Source: Actinomadura macrotermitis (GTDB lineage: Bacteria; Actinomycetota; Actinomycetes; Streptosporangiales; Streptosporangiaceae). From it: a stretch of 64,000 nt of DNA. The DNA is taken from assembly GCF_009604375.1 (NCBI RefSeq), contig NZ_WEGH01000001.1, positions 1,736,001 to 1,800,000 on the forward strand, written 5' to 3'. The translations under genes were made by a program, and so were the position numbers. A model generated the notes under the pieces. The model was not told where the DNA came from. It saw nothing but the letters and a program-made list of their open reading frames with translations, and ran no database searches. Positions 47,441 through 55,765 of the stretch are shown here, one piece after another (the first letter of the stretch is position 1; each line of letters begins with the position of its first letter).

Positions 47441-47479
47441 GTTGGCAACGGTTGGCGAGTTGGCTTTTCGACTGCCAAC
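47441..47479. promoter_or_regulatory. GTTGGC repeat cluster upstream of the XRE gene
   Basis: Three direct copies of GTTGGC (47441, 47451, 47459) are followed by an inverted copy GCCAAC (47474-47479). The 10- and 8-base spacing approximates a helical turn. This is a plausible cooperative binding site for the XRE regulator, placed between its gene and the divergent small-protein operon. Confidence 0.6.
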
Positions 47480-47594
47480 CCACCAACCCCTTCCACGATA
47501 CGAGAGTGAGCGTTTCCATACGCAAGGAAGCATTTTTCTGGGCGCGACTGAACGAGTAAATGTTCATCCGTTTCCCCATTAAGGACATATCTCC

Positions 47595-47723
47595 ATGAGC
47601 TGGTCAACGACGGCGGCGGACCTCGAACGTCTCTCGCCATCGGGATCCGCGACGCCCCCGCCGCCGCGCGACCGGCTCCGCACCGTCCCGACCCCGATCA
47701 CGCTGGAACCGCCACGACCATGA
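47595..47723 (+). CDS. Very small protein (42 aa), first gene of the nucleotide cluster
   Basis: MSWSTTAADLERLSPSGSAT followed by a Pro/Arg-rich part (PPPPRDRLRTVPTPITLEPP) gives 42 residues. AAGGA lies nine bases upstream, and the TGA overlaps the ATG of the next gene (ATGA at 47720-47723), which argues for real translation. No family recognised. It may be a leader peptide that couples translation of the operon, a precursor peptide, or a small regulator. Confidence 0.45.
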   Translation: MSWSTTAADLERLSPSGSATPPPPRDRLRTVPTPITLEPPRP

Positions 47724-47944
47724 CTCCTGAACAGACAGCCGAAGCCAAAGCCGCTCTCAGCGACCGGTTTCCCAACTGGTCGATCATTCAGTCCGACCGA
47801 GGTAGGTGGTGGGCCACCCGCGGCCCACTCTCCCGCGACCGGGCGCACCTGCGCGCCGACGCCGACGCCGACACCCCGGCCGAACTCGGCGCCATGCTCG
47901 CCCAGATCGAAGCCGACGGCTCGGGACGGGAGCACGGCCTGTGA
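47720..47944 (+). CDS. Small protein (74 aa) with WSII-x-SDRGRWWATRG motif
   Basis: A 74-residue protein: a short helix, then RFPNWSIIQSDRGRWWATRG, and an Asp/Ala-rich end (ADADADTPAELGAMLAQIE). Small proteins with this Trp-rich signature are, in my recollection, common beside XRE regulators in actinomycetes, with no assigned function. The start codon overlaps the preceding stop, so it is translationally coupled. It lies 63 bases upstream of the glycosylase homologue and probably belongs to its operon. Confidence 0.65.
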   Translation: MTPEQTAEAKAALSDRFPNWSIIQSDRGRWWATRGPLSRDRAHLRADADADTPAELGAMLAQIEADGSGREHGL

Positions 47945-48007
47945 ACATCAGCGGCGGGCACCCGACCTGGTCGAATCAGGCACGCCGGCGGGCTGACACC
48001 CTCCACG

Positions 48008-48796
48008 ATGGTGACCATGTTCCTCATGCATGATCACCCCGGTTGGGAGATCACCGCCGATAACCCCGCACCGGTCCGCGCGGTCGATTCCCGGAATGGC
48101 TCTGCGGCGCTGCTGAACGCGAGCGCCCGCCCTGAAGTGTTCCGGCTGCCGGCCGGCGCATGCGCGGCTTTGCCGCCGCCGCTTGCGGCCGCGCTGCGCG
48201 ACCTGGGGCCGGTCGCACGGTTCCGCACACCGAGCCTGTGGGACGCGATCGCCACCGCGATCATCCGGCAGGTCATCCGCGCCGGGCAGGCCCGCCTCCA
48301 GCACCAGCGGCTGCGGACCGCCCACGGCCCTGCCGTCGCCACCGAGCGCGGGCCCGTGCACGCCCTCCCGTCCCCGCAGACGATCCTGGAGATGACCGAC
48401 GACGACTTCGCCGCGTTGGGCATGACGTTCAAGGCCCGGCCGTTGCGCAACGCCGCCGCCGCCTACCTCGACCACAGCCCCAAATGGGCCGAACTGCCTC
48501 CCGGCCGACTGGTCGAGGAGTTGCAGACCGTACCGCGGATCGGCCCCTGGACCGCCGGTGCCGCGACCGCCGACTTCACCCACGACTGGTCTCTCTACCC
48601 CTACGGCGATCTGGCCGTGCGGACCTGGGCCGCCACAGCCGCCCCCGACCACCCCTGGCCCGCCGACGAGCACGGCTTCGCCGCGCACTGGCGCGCCCTG
48701 ACCGGCGAACACGTCGGTGTCCTGACCCTGTTCACCCTCGCTCTGGGAGCCCACCATGCAGGAGCACCCGCACCCTCTCCCCCTCCAAGGAGCTGA
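48008..48796 (+). CDS. HhH-GPD superfamily DNA glycosylase homologue
   Basis: A 262-residue AlkA/EndoIII-fold protein. LWDAIATAIIRQVIRAGQARL (77-97, split here) is the usual first helix pair, FAALGMTFKARPLRNAAAAY follows, and the helix-hairpin-helix is LQTVPRIGPWTAGAA (about 172-186) with the catalytic-type Asp201 in YPYGDLAV. The N-terminal 70 residues differ from AlkA. It may excise a damaged or modified base, or use the fold for another nucleotide reaction. Starts at 48008, 48017 and 48026 are all possible; no ribosome site is clear. The 3' end overlaps the radical SAM gene by 41 bases. Confidence 0.72.
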   Translation: MVTMFLMHDHPGWEITADNPAPVRAVDSRNGSAALLNASARPEVFRLPAGACAALPPPLAAALRDLGPVARFRTPSLWDAIATAIIRQVIRAGQARLQHQRLRTAHGPAVATERGPVHALPSPQTILEMTDDDFAALGMTFKARPLRNAAAAYLDHSPKWAELPPGRLVEELQTVPRIGPWTAGAATADFTHDWSLYPYGDLAVRTWAATAAPDHPWPADEHGFAAHWRALTGEHVGVLTLFTLALGAHHAGAPAPSPPPRS

Positions 48797-50222
48797 CCCC
48801 GCCCGCCCGCTCGACCTTCTGCTGATCAACGCGCCGCTGCGCGACTACGCCGACCGCCTCCGCGTCAACGACTTCACCCTGCCGGTCCTGGGCATGGCCT
48901 ACATCGCCACCGTCGCCACCGCCGCCGGCCACAACGTCGCGGTCCTGGACGCCGAAGCCCACGGCCTTGCTGTCGCCGACGTCGCCCGCATCGTCAACGA
49001 CGCCGCGCCCCGCTGGGCCGGGTTCAACCTCCTGGCCCCCACCTACGAGATCAGCGCGACCATCGCCGACCGGCTTGCGCCCGACATCAAGGTCATGCTC
49101 GGTGGCCACCAGGCCAAGGCCATGCCGGCCCAGATCCTGGCCGACCCGCGGATGCGCCGCTGCGAGGCGCTCGTGCTCGGTGAGGCCGAGACCCGCGTCC
49201 AGATCCTGCTCGGCGACCACCGGTCCCGGGCCGAACTGCCCGGCGTGATGTGGCTCGACCCGGTCATGCACACGCCCGTCACCGGCGGCATGCCCGGCAA
49301 CAGCCAGCACCTGGCGCCCGACCTGGACGCCCTGCCGTTCGTCGACCGCGCGTTCCTGGCCCAAGACCCCTACCCGGCCGGCGACCGGCGTAAGGCCAGC
49401 ATGGTCGGGGCCCGCGGCTGCCCCTACGACTGCTCGTTCTGCGGCGCCGCGGTGTCGGCCAACTCCGACGTCACCATCCGCACCCGCTCTCCCCGCGACA
49501 TCCTGGACGAGATGCACCAGCTCCGCGACCGGCAGCAGGTGACGGCGTTCCGGTTCGTCGACGACCTGTTCCTGGGGGCGCGCCGCATCATCGAGCCGAT
49601 GATGGCCGCGTTCGCCGATGCCGGCGTCGGCGACTGGGCCGTGTGGGACGCCACCGGCCGCATCAACGTCCTGGCCCGCCTGTCCGACCAGGCCCTGGAC
49701 CAGATGGTCCGTGCCGGCCTGCACGAGGTCGCCCTGGGCATCGAGTCCGGCAGCGAACGCGTCCTGCACTACATCGACAAGCGCATCAACCCCGACATGA
49801 TCCGTACCGTCGTGCGGCGCCTCGCTGAGCGCGGCATCGCCGTCAAGGGCTACTTCATCCTGGGGTTCCCCGGCGAGACCCGCGCGGAGATGGCCGCCAC
49901 CGTCCGCCTCGTCCACGACCTGTGGGCCCTCACCGACCCGCTGCCCGGCGACTTCCGCGCCTCGGTGTTCCAGTTCCGCCCCTACCCCGGCACCCCCGAA
50001 TGGGGCCGGCTCATGGCCACCGGCGACTACCGGCCCGAGGACCTGCTGGCCTACGAGCCGGTCGACCTCACCAGCGGCGGCGTGGACCAGGCCTTGTACG
50101 GCCGCGACGAGTTCAACTTCCAGTCGGGCATCCAGTTCGGCGAAGCCACCATCAAGGAGATCCACGCCGCGCTGGTCGAGCTGGCACACGCCCAGCACAC
50201 ACGCACCCGGGCCGCGGCATGA
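48756..50222 (+). CDS. B12-binding-domain radical SAM protein
   Basis: A 488-residue enzyme. The N-terminal Rossmann-like cobalamin-binding domain (about 18-190) has LLINAPLRDY, VLGMAYIATVATAAGHNVAV and VMLGGHQAK; no DxHxxG motif. The radical SAM domain has GCPYDCSFC (Cys222, Cys226, Cys229) for the 4Fe-4S cluster and GYFILGFPGETRAEM later. Such enzymes methylate or rearrange unactivated carbons. GGGAG lies six bases before the ATG at 48756. The stop overlaps the thymidylate-kinase-like start (ATGA). Substrate unknown; context suggests a nucleotide or small metabolite. Confidence 0.88.
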   Translation: MQEHPHPLPLQGADPARPLDLLLINAPLRDYADRLRVNDFTLPVLGMAYIATVATAAGHNVAVLDAEAHGLAVADVARIVNDAAPRWAGFNLLAPTYEISATIADRLAPDIKVMLGGHQAKAMPAQILADPRMRRCEALVLGEAETRVQILLGDHRSRAELPGVMWLDPVMHTPVTGGMPGNSQHLAPDLDALPFVDRAFLAQDPYPAGDRRKASMVGARGCPYDCSFCGAAVSANSDVTIRTRSPRDILDEMHQLRDRQQVTAFRFVDDLFLGARRIIEPMMAAFADAGVGDWAVWDATGRINVLARLSDQALDQMVRAGLHEVALGIESGSERVLHYIDKRINPDMIRTVVRRLAERGIAVKGYFILGFPGETRAEMAATVRLVHDLWALTDPLPGDFRASVFQFRPYPGTPEWGRLMATGDYRPEDLLAYEPVDLTSGGVDQALYGRDEFNFQSGIQFGEATIKEIHAALVELAHAQHTRTRAAA

Positions 50223-50860
50223 CCGCCCCCGACCACGCCCAGGCCCGCTGCAGTGAGGGGCGGCGCGGCCTGCTGGTGTCGCTCGACGGCCCCGGCGGTG
50301 CCGGCAAGACCACGCTGGCCGCCGCGATCACCGCCCGCCTCCACCGCGACGGCATCGCCGCCACTCACACCACCCAACCCTCCCACGGCCCGATCGGACA
50401 GCTCGCCCGCGCCGGAACCCATCAGTACCGCGGCCTCACCCTGGCGTGCCTGGTCGCCGCCGACCGCTACCACCACCTCGACACCCAGATCCGGCCCGCG
50501 CTGGCCGCCGGCCACATCGTGATCTGCGACCGCTACACGCCGTCCTCCCACGTGCTGCAGGTCCTCGACGGCGTCGACCCCGCCTTCGTCGCCCTGCTCA
50601 ACCAGCACGCCGACCCGCCCGACCTGGCCGTGATCCTCACCTGCGACCCGGGCGAACTCACCCGCCGCCTGACCGCCCGCGGCTCCCACGGCCGCTTCGA
50701 GGACGACCCCGGCCTGCCCGCGCTGGAGGCCACCGCCTACCGCCGCGTCATCGACCGGCTGACCTGCCCCGCCCTGGTCCTGGACTCCACCGACTCCGAT
50801 ACCCGGTCCCTCACAACCCAGGTGGTCAACGCCATCAAGGCACTACCCTCAGCCCCTTGA
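50219..50860 (+). CDS. Thymidylate kinase-like deoxynucleotide kinase
   Basis: A 213-residue P-loop kinase of the TMPK family: Walker A SLDGPGGAGKTTLA (about 21-34), AADRYHHL, VICDRYTPSSHVLQ (the DR-Y/S motif) and a LID-like segment TRRLTARGSHGRF. It should phosphorylate a (deoxy)nucleoside monophosphate. A housekeeping tmk normally sits elsewhere, so this copy likely serves a special nucleotide. The ATG overlaps the radical SAM stop, and the NUDIX gene starts 25 bases later. Confidence 0.85.
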   Translation: MTAPDHAQARCSEGRRGLLVSLDGPGGAGKTTLAAAITARLHRDGIAATHTTQPSHGPIGQLARAGTHQYRGLTLACLVAADRYHHLDTQIRPALAAGHIVICDRYTPSSHVLQVLDGVDPAFVALLNQHADPPDLAVILTCDPGELTRRLTARGSHGRFEDDPGLPALEATAYRRVIDRLTCPALVLDSTDSDTRSLTTQVVNAIKALPSAP

Positions 50861-50885
50861 CCACCGGAAACACCAGGAGCTGAGC

Positions 50886-51323
50886 ATGCCCGAGCGGTAC
50901 CGGCCGATCGTCGACGTCCACGTCATCCTCGAACACGGCTCCGAAATCCTGCTGCTGGAGCGTCAGGGAACCGGCTACTGCGACGGGCAGCTCCACCTAC
51001 CGTCCGGCCATCTGGAGGCCGGCGAAACCCTCATCGAAGGGGCCGTCCGCGAACTCGGCGAAGAGGTCGGCGTGCGCGCCGCGGCCGTCGACCTCCGCCT
51101 CGCCGCTGTCGTCCACCACCGCCAGAACAGCGACCTGGCCCGCATCGGGTTCTTCTTCGCCACATCCCGATGGGAGGGCGAACCCTTCAACGCCGAACCC
51201 CACAAGTGCGGCAAGTTGCTGTGGTGTGACCCCCGCGTCCTGCCGACCAATACCATCGCCTATCCCGCCGCTGGCATCACCGCCTACCTGGAAGGCGAAC
51301 CTTTGGTGACGCACGGCTGGTGA
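50886..51323 (+). CDS. NUDIX hydrolase of the nucleotide cluster
   Basis: A 145-residue Nudix protein. VDVHVILEHGSEILLLERQG leads to the Nudix box, which starts GHLEAGETLIEGAVREL and ends GEEVGV (about 45-67) with all catalytic Glu residues. CDGQLHLPSGH immediately precedes it, as in dNTP- and dihydroneopterin-triphosphate-type family members. It probably removes pyrophosphate from a nucleotide made or handled by the upstream kinase. AGGAG six bases before the ATG is a strong ribosome site. Confidence 0.88.
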   Translation: MPERYRPIVDVHVILEHGSEILLLERQGTGYCDGQLHLPSGHLEAGETLIEGAVRELGEEVGVRAAAVDLRLAAVVHHRQNSDLARIGFFFATSRWEGEPFNAEPHKCGKLLWCDPRVLPTNTIAYPAAGITAYLEGEPLVTHGW

Positions 51324-51397
51324 CGCCAACGCCATGACGCCAGCCAAGCTCGTGCCTCCTCCGGGGCCGAACCTGTAGGACCGGGCATGTAAGGGGC

Positions 51398-51865
51398 ATG
51401 ATCCAGGTCGCAGTGTGCGGGCCGCGGGACGCGAGCGAGGCCGAGCGAGCCCAGGCCCGGGAAGTCGGGCGGCTGCTGGCCGGGCGGGGCGCCGTCGTCG
51501 TCTGCGGCGGGTACGGCGGCGTCATGGAGGCCGTCGCGGCGGGGGCCTCGGGGGCAGGCGGCCTGGTGGTCGGGGTGCTCTCGCTGTCCACGAGGGAAGG
51601 TGCAAATCCCCACCTGACGGTCGCCATCCCTACCGGCATCGGGGAGGCGCGGAACGCGGCCGTCGTCAACGCCGGGGACGCCGTCATCGTCGTCGGCGGC
51701 TCGTGGGGCACTCTGTCGGAGCTGGCCCTGGCGCTGCGGTCCGGCAAGCGGGTCGTGCAGCTCGGCGGCTGGCGGATCGCCGACGCGGAGGGCGCGCCCC
51801 TGGACGGGATCACGCGGGCTGGCAGCCCCGCCGAGGCGGTGGCGGCCACCGGCCTGTTTGTGTGA
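51398..51865 (+). CDS. SLOG/TIGR00725-type nucleotide-binding protein
   Basis: A 155-residue Rossmann-like protein: VAVCGPRDASEAERAQ, VVVCGGYGGVMEAVAAGA, IPTGIGEARNAAVVNAGDAV and GGSWGTLSELALALRSGKRV. This is the LOG/DprA-like (SLOG) fold of TIGR00725 proteins, which bind nucleotides or their breakdown products; relatives include cytokinin-releasing LOG enzymes and Moco carriers. It follows the NUDIX gene by 74 bases on the same strand, and might be part of the nucleotide cluster. AGGGGC lies directly before the ATG. Confidence 0.78.
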   Translation: MIQVAVCGPRDASEAERAQAREVGRLLAGRGAVVVCGGYGGVMEAVAAGASGAGGLVVGVLSLSTREGANPHLTVAIPTGIGEARNAAVVNAGDAVIVVGGSWGTLSELALALRSGKRVVQLGGWRIADAEGAPLDGITRAGSPAEAVAATGLFV

Positions 51866-51941
51866 ATCTCTTTCACATTCGTAACCGGGGCGTCATCACC
51901 CCGGCCCCGGCCCGTTACGCGGCGGCCCCACCGTTGCGATC

Positions 51942-53996
51942 ATGAGCCTGTCCCGCCGCTCCTTCCTCGCCGCCGCCGGGGGCGCCGCCGGCGCCACCCT
52001 GCTGCCGCCGTCCGTGCACGCCGCGCTCGCCCGCCCGCTGCCCCCGGGCGGCCTGGGCGCGATCAAGCACGTCGTCTTCCTCATGCAGGAGAACCGCAGC
52101 TTCGACCACTACTTCGGGACGCTGCGCGGCGTGCGCGGCTACGGCGACCGCAACGCGATCGAGCTCCCCGACGGCCGGACGGTCTTCGAGCAGCCCGGCC
52201 CGCTGCGGCACGTCAAGCCCTTCCTGGCGCGGCAGGCGATCGGGCACGGCCCGCTGACCGACGTCAACTACATCGCCGGGCTCGACCACTCCTGGGACGG
52301 CGGCCAGAAGGCCCGCGGCGACGGCTGGCACAACGCCTGGACCGCCGCCAAGACGACGGCGACGATGGTCCACTACGACCGCCGCGACCTGCCCTTCCAG
52401 TACGAGCTGGCCGACACCTTCACCATCTGCGACGCCTACCACTCCTCGGTGTTCGGCCCGACCAACCCCAACCGGACCTACCACTGGACCGGCACGATCG
52501 GCCACGAGCCGAACGGGCACCGGGCCGTCGAGAACGACGCCTACAGCGAGGACACCCACCCCGGCTACGCGCTCACCTCCTACGCAGAGCGCCTCTCCGC
52601 GGCGGGCAAGTCGTGGCGGGTCTACCAGGGCTGGGACAACTTCACCGACAACGCCCTGGAGTTCCTCACCACGTTCAAGCAGGTCATGCGCACGGCCCTC
52701 AAGCCCGTCGGCCCCTATAAGAGCATGACCGCCTTCTACGGCGCCGTCGCCAAGGCCGAGCCGGGCGAGCGCACGGCCCTCCTCGCCGCCCTGGACAAGT
52801 CGGTCGCGGCGCTCCCGCCCAAGGACCGCGACCTGTTCGAGCGCGGCCTGCGCCGCGTCCCGGACGGCACCCTCGGCCAGACGTTCCGGGACGACGTCGC
52901 CCACGGCCGCCTCCCCCAGGTCTCCTACATCGTCGCCTCGGCCGCCGAGTCCGAGCACCCCGGCTCGGGCAGCCCGGTCCAGGGCGCCGGGATCACCTAC
53001 CAGGTGCTCGACGCGATCGCCTCCCACCCGCAGGTGTGGGAGTCCACCGCGCTGTTCCTGCTGTTCGACGAGAACGACGGCTACTTCGACCACGTCCCGC
53101 CGCCGCTGCCGCCCGCCGGGGAGGCCGGCGAGCACGTGGACGGCAAGCCCATCGGCCTCGGCTTCCGCGTCCCCATGACGATCGTCTCGCCGTGGACGGC
53201 CGGCGGGTTCGTCTGCTCGGAGGTGTTCGACCACACCTCCACGATCCGGTTCGTGGAGCGCTGGCTGGGCGTGCGCGAGCCGAACATCGGCCGCTGGCGC
53301 CGGACCGTCGCGGGCGACCTGACCTCGGCGTTCGACTTCCGTACCGCCGCCCGGCCCGCCAAGCCCGCCAAACCGGGCACGCCGCCGCGGTTCTACTTCC
53401 GCTGGCCCGCGCTGCCGCCGATCGTCCAGCACGACGCCGTCCAGGAGCCCGGCACCCGGCCCGCGCGCCCGCTGCCCTACCGCCCCGAGGCGTCCGCGCG
53501 CCTGTCCGGCACCACCTTGACGATCACCCTCGCCGACACGGGCCCCCGTTCCACCCATTTCGCCCTCTACCCCTACGCCAAGGAGTTCGGCACGCCGCGC
53601 CACTTCGACGTGGCGGGCAGGCAGACCCACCAGGTGAAGCTGAACGGCGACCGCTACCGCCTGACGCTGACCGGCCCGAACGGCTTCCGCCGCGTCTTCG
53701 CCGGCTCCGCGACGGGCAAGGCCGCCCAGGCCGGCGTCGCCTCGTCCGCCGCCGGGCAGCACCTGGCGATCACCCTGGAGAACCCCGGCCCGGCGCCGCT
53801 CACCTTCACCCTCGCCGCCCTCGCCTACGGCAAGGAGGCGCGGCAGGTGACGCTCCAGCCGGGCAAGCGCACGACCGTGCGGTGGCCCACGAAGCACGGC
53901 TGGTACGACGTCGACATCCGCGCCAAGGAGGACCAGGCGTTCCGCCGCCGCCTCATGGGCCACCTGGAGAACGGCAAGCCCAGCGTCAGCGGTTGA
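51942..53996 (+). CDS. Tat-exported phospholipase C, phosphocholine-specific type
   Basis: A 684-residue secreted enzyme. Twin-arginine signal SLSRRSFLAAAGGAAGATLL; phosphoesterase domain with VVFLMQENRSFDHYFGTLRG (about 46-65), GLDHSWDG, CDAYHSSVFGPTNPNRTYHW and LFDENDGYFDHVPPP. Two C-terminal beta domains (about 500-590 and 600-685) match the DUF756 repeats of bacterial PLCs. It hydrolyses phospholipids outside the cell, releasing phosphorylated head groups, perhaps for phosphate supply. A GDPD gene converges downstream, compatible with lipid head-group salvage. No obvious ribosome site precedes the ATG. Confidence 0.9.
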   Translation: MSLSRRSFLAAAGGAAGATLLPPSVHAALARPLPPGGLGAIKHVVFLMQENRSFDHYFGTLRGVRGYGDRNAIELPDGRTVFEQPGPLRHVKPFLARQAIGHGPLTDVNYIAGLDHSWDGGQKARGDGWHNAWTAAKTTATMVHYDRRDLPFQYELADTFTICDAYHSSVFGPTNPNRTYHWTGTIGHEPNGHRAVENDAYSEDTHPGYALTSYAERLSAAGKSWRVYQGWDNFTDNALEFLTTFKQVMRTALKPVGPYKSMTAFYGAVAKAEPGERTALLAALDKSVAALPPKDRDLFERGLRRVPDGTLGQTFRDDVAHGRLPQVSYIVASAAESEHPGSGSPVQGAGITYQVLDAIASHPQVWESTALFLLFDENDGYFDHVPPPLPPAGEAGEHVDGKPIGLGFRVPMTIVSPWTAGGFVCSEVFDHTSTIRFVERWLGVREPNIGRWRRTVAGDLTSAFDFRTAARPAKPAKPGTPPRFYFRWPALPPIVQHDAVQEPGTRPARPLPYRPEASARLSGTTLTITLADTGPRSTHFALYPYAKEFGTPRHFDVAGRQTHQVKLNGDRYRLTLTGPNGFRRVFAGSATGKAAQAGVASSAAGQHLAITLENPGPAPLTFTLAALAYGKEARQVTLQPGKRTTVRWPTKHGWYDVDIRAKEDQAFRRRLMGHLENGKPSVSG

Positions 53997-54016
53997 CCGG
54001 CAACCTGAGTGATCAC

Positions 54017-54095
54017 GCGAGTGCGTTACCAACCCGGCACGGCGATGCCGAAGGCGAGCCACGCCGGGTTGATCGCGAAGCGATGCAGCACTCGC
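54017..54095. repeat. Nested imperfect inverted repeat between PLC and GDPD genes
   Basis: Outer arms GCGAGTGC (54017-54024) / GCACTCGC (54088-54095) and inner arms AACCCGGC (54031-54038) / GCCGGGTT (54063-54070) are symmetrically nested, allowing a long cruciform or RNA hairpin. It lies in the 123-base gap between convergent genes and could stop both transcripts, though without U tracts. Confidence 0.55.
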
Positions 54096-54106
54096 CCAGG
54101 CATGGT

Positions 54107-54134
54107 CAAGGGTGAGCCGCTAGGCGAACCCTTG
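54107..54134 (-). terminator. Short hairpin at the GDPD gene end
   Basis: CAAGGGT (54107-54113) and ACCCTTG (54128-54134) pair around a 14-base loop spanning the GDPD stop codon at 54120. A weak terminator or stability element. Confidence 0.35.
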
Positions 54135-54812
54135 GGCCAGGCTTGCCCTTAAACACAGCGCCGTCCTCGGGTGGTCGGTGATCAGCACGGCCACCCGGGG
54201 GTCGGCCAGGAAGCGGCGCATCAGCGGTTCGGCGTTGACCGTCCAGATCATCGCGGGGAACCCGGCGCGGGCGCACTGGCGCAGCACCCCGGCGCGGGCG
54301 AGGCGGTGGTTCAGCGCGACCATGTCCGCGCCGGACGCGCGGATGGTGCGCAGCGGCGCGAAGTCGCGGTGCGCGCCGCGTTCCCAGAGCGCCCGGCCGA
54401 CCGAGATGGCGGCCTTGACCTGCGGGAACTCGCGTTTGATGGCGACGATGGAGGCGACCTCGCGGGTGGTGACGACGAACCCGTCCGGGCCGAAGGCGTC
54501 CAGGGCCAGGCCGACGGTCTCGCGCTCGACGCCCCGTTCCTTCAGGTCCAGATGGCCGATCGCGCGCCCGGCGATGATCTGCATGGCGGCGGCGGCCGGC
54601 GGGATCGGGCGGCCCGCCAGCTCCTGCGCGCGCGGGTGCGTCAGCCGGGCGAGCGGGACGCCGCCGACGGCGGGGTCGTGGTGCACGACCAGCAGGCCGT
54701 CGCCGGTGCGGCGGACGTCGATCTCGACGTACTCGGCGCCGGAGGCGACGGCCTCGTGCAGCCCGGTGAGGCCCGCCTCGTCGCGGCGGTGCGCGGAGAT
54801 CGCCGTGGACAC
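54120..54812 (-). CDS. Glycerophosphodiester phosphodiesterase-family protein (divergent N-terminus)
   Basis: A 230-residue TIM-barrel GDPD. Conserved: EYVEIDVRRTGDGLLVVHHDP (the E-x-D and HD metal site, about 28-47, split here), HLDLKERG, and the C-terminal IWTVNAEPLMRRFLADPRV and LITDHP. The family's N-terminal HRG-x5-PENT motif is degenerate here (AHRRDEAGLTGL), retaining the His but not the PENT, so activity may be altered. It should release glycerol-3-phosphate from deacylated phospholipids. The GTG at 54812 is the most sensible start; no strong ribosome site. Confidence 0.78.
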   Translation of the reverse strand: MSTAISAHRRDEAGLTGLHEAVASGAEYVEIDVRRTGDGLLVVHHDPAVGGVPLARLTHPRAQELAGRPIPPAAAAMQIIAGRAIGHLDLKERGVERETVGLALDAFGPDGFVVTTREVASIVAIKREFPQVKAAISVGRALWERGAHRDFAPLRTIRASGADMVALNHRLARAGVLRQCARAGFPAMIWTVNAEPLMRRFLADPRVAVLITDHPRTALCLRASLAQGFA

Positions 54813-54881
54813 ACCCGGGACGTTACCACCGAACCGGCTACGCCGGTGTCGGCGAAGGCGAGTTCGGTATGGTGGCGCTCT

Positions 54882-55763
54882 GTGAGTACGCCCCCGTTCC
54901 TGACCTTGCCCGCAGGTGTCCGCCGGACGTCCCTGGAGACCTCCCGCGGCACCTTCGCGGTGCTGGAGGCGCTCCCGGGGTCGGGGGTGTCCGACCGCTG
55001 CCCCGCCCTCCTGGTGCCCGGTTACACCGGCAGCAAGGAGGACTTCATCGCCGTGCTGCAGACGCTGGCCGCGCCGGGCCGGCGGGTCGTGGCGATCGAC
55101 ATGCGCGGGCAGTACGAGACGCCCGGCGCGGGCGACGACCCGGCCGCCTACACCCGCGCCGCGCTCGGCGCGGACGTCGCCGCGCTGCTGGAGGCGCTCG
55201 GCCCGGACCCGGTGCACCTGGTGGGGCACTCCTTCGGCGGCCTGGTGACGCGCGAGGCGGTGCTGGACGGCCCGGTGCGGCCCGCGTCCTACACGCTGAT
55301 GAGCTCGGGCCCGGCCGCGCTCACCGGCCCGTCGGCGGCCAAGGCGCGGGCGCTGCGCGAGGCGATCCCCCAGCTCGGCATGGCGCAGATCTGGGAGCTC
55401 AGCATCGGCCCGGACGCGATCGCGCGGGGCGTCGCCCCCGAGATCGTCGACTTCCTGAAGGCGCGCACGCTCGGCAACTGCCCGGCCGGCCTGATGGCGA
55501 TGGCGCACGAGCTGGTCACCGCGCCCGACCGGGTCGACGAGCTCGCCAAGCTCGGCACGGAGACCGGCCTGCGGATGCTGGTGCTGTACGGGGAGGACGA
55601 CGACGTCTGGGACCCGCGCGAGCAGGCCGTGATGGCCGAGCGGCTGAACGCGGCCCGCGTGGTGATCCCGAGCGCCGCGCACTCCCCCGCCGTGGACGCG
55701 CCGGAGACCACGGCCGCCGCGCTGACCGCGTTCTGGCGCCAGTGCGAGCGGGCACAGCGATAG
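54882..55763 (+). CDS. Alpha/beta hydrolase
   Basis: A 293-residue alpha/beta hydrolase. The oxyanion strand is ALLVPGYTGSKEDF, the nucleophile elbow GHSFGG (Ser at about 112), the acid in LVLYGEDDDVWDP and the terminal His in IPSAAHSPAVD, giving a complete Ser-Asp-His triad. Substrate unknown. The GTG at 54882 follows TATGGT by eight bases, suggesting a leaderless transcript. Its stop is two bases before the creatininase-family start, so the two are co-transcribed. Confidence 0.85.
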   Translation: MSTPPFLTLPAGVRRTSLETSRGTFAVLEALPGSGVSDRCPALLVPGYTGSKEDFIAVLQTLAAPGRRVVAIDMRGQYETPGAGDDPAAYTRAALGADVAALLEALGPDPVHLVGHSFGGLVTREAVLDGPVRPASYTLMSSGPAALTGPSAAKARALREAIPQLGMAQIWELSIGPDAIARGVAPEIVDFLKARTLGNCPAGLMAMAHELVTAPDRVDELAKLGTETGLRMLVLYGEDDDVWDPREQAVMAERLNAARVVIPSAAHSPAVDAPETTAAALTAFWRQCERAQR

Positions 55764-55765
55764 TC

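Noticed and set aside
47441..47479. CRISPR-like repeats (GTTGGC)
   Set aside because: Units are six bases with no spacers of constant length; they fit a regulator binding site instead.
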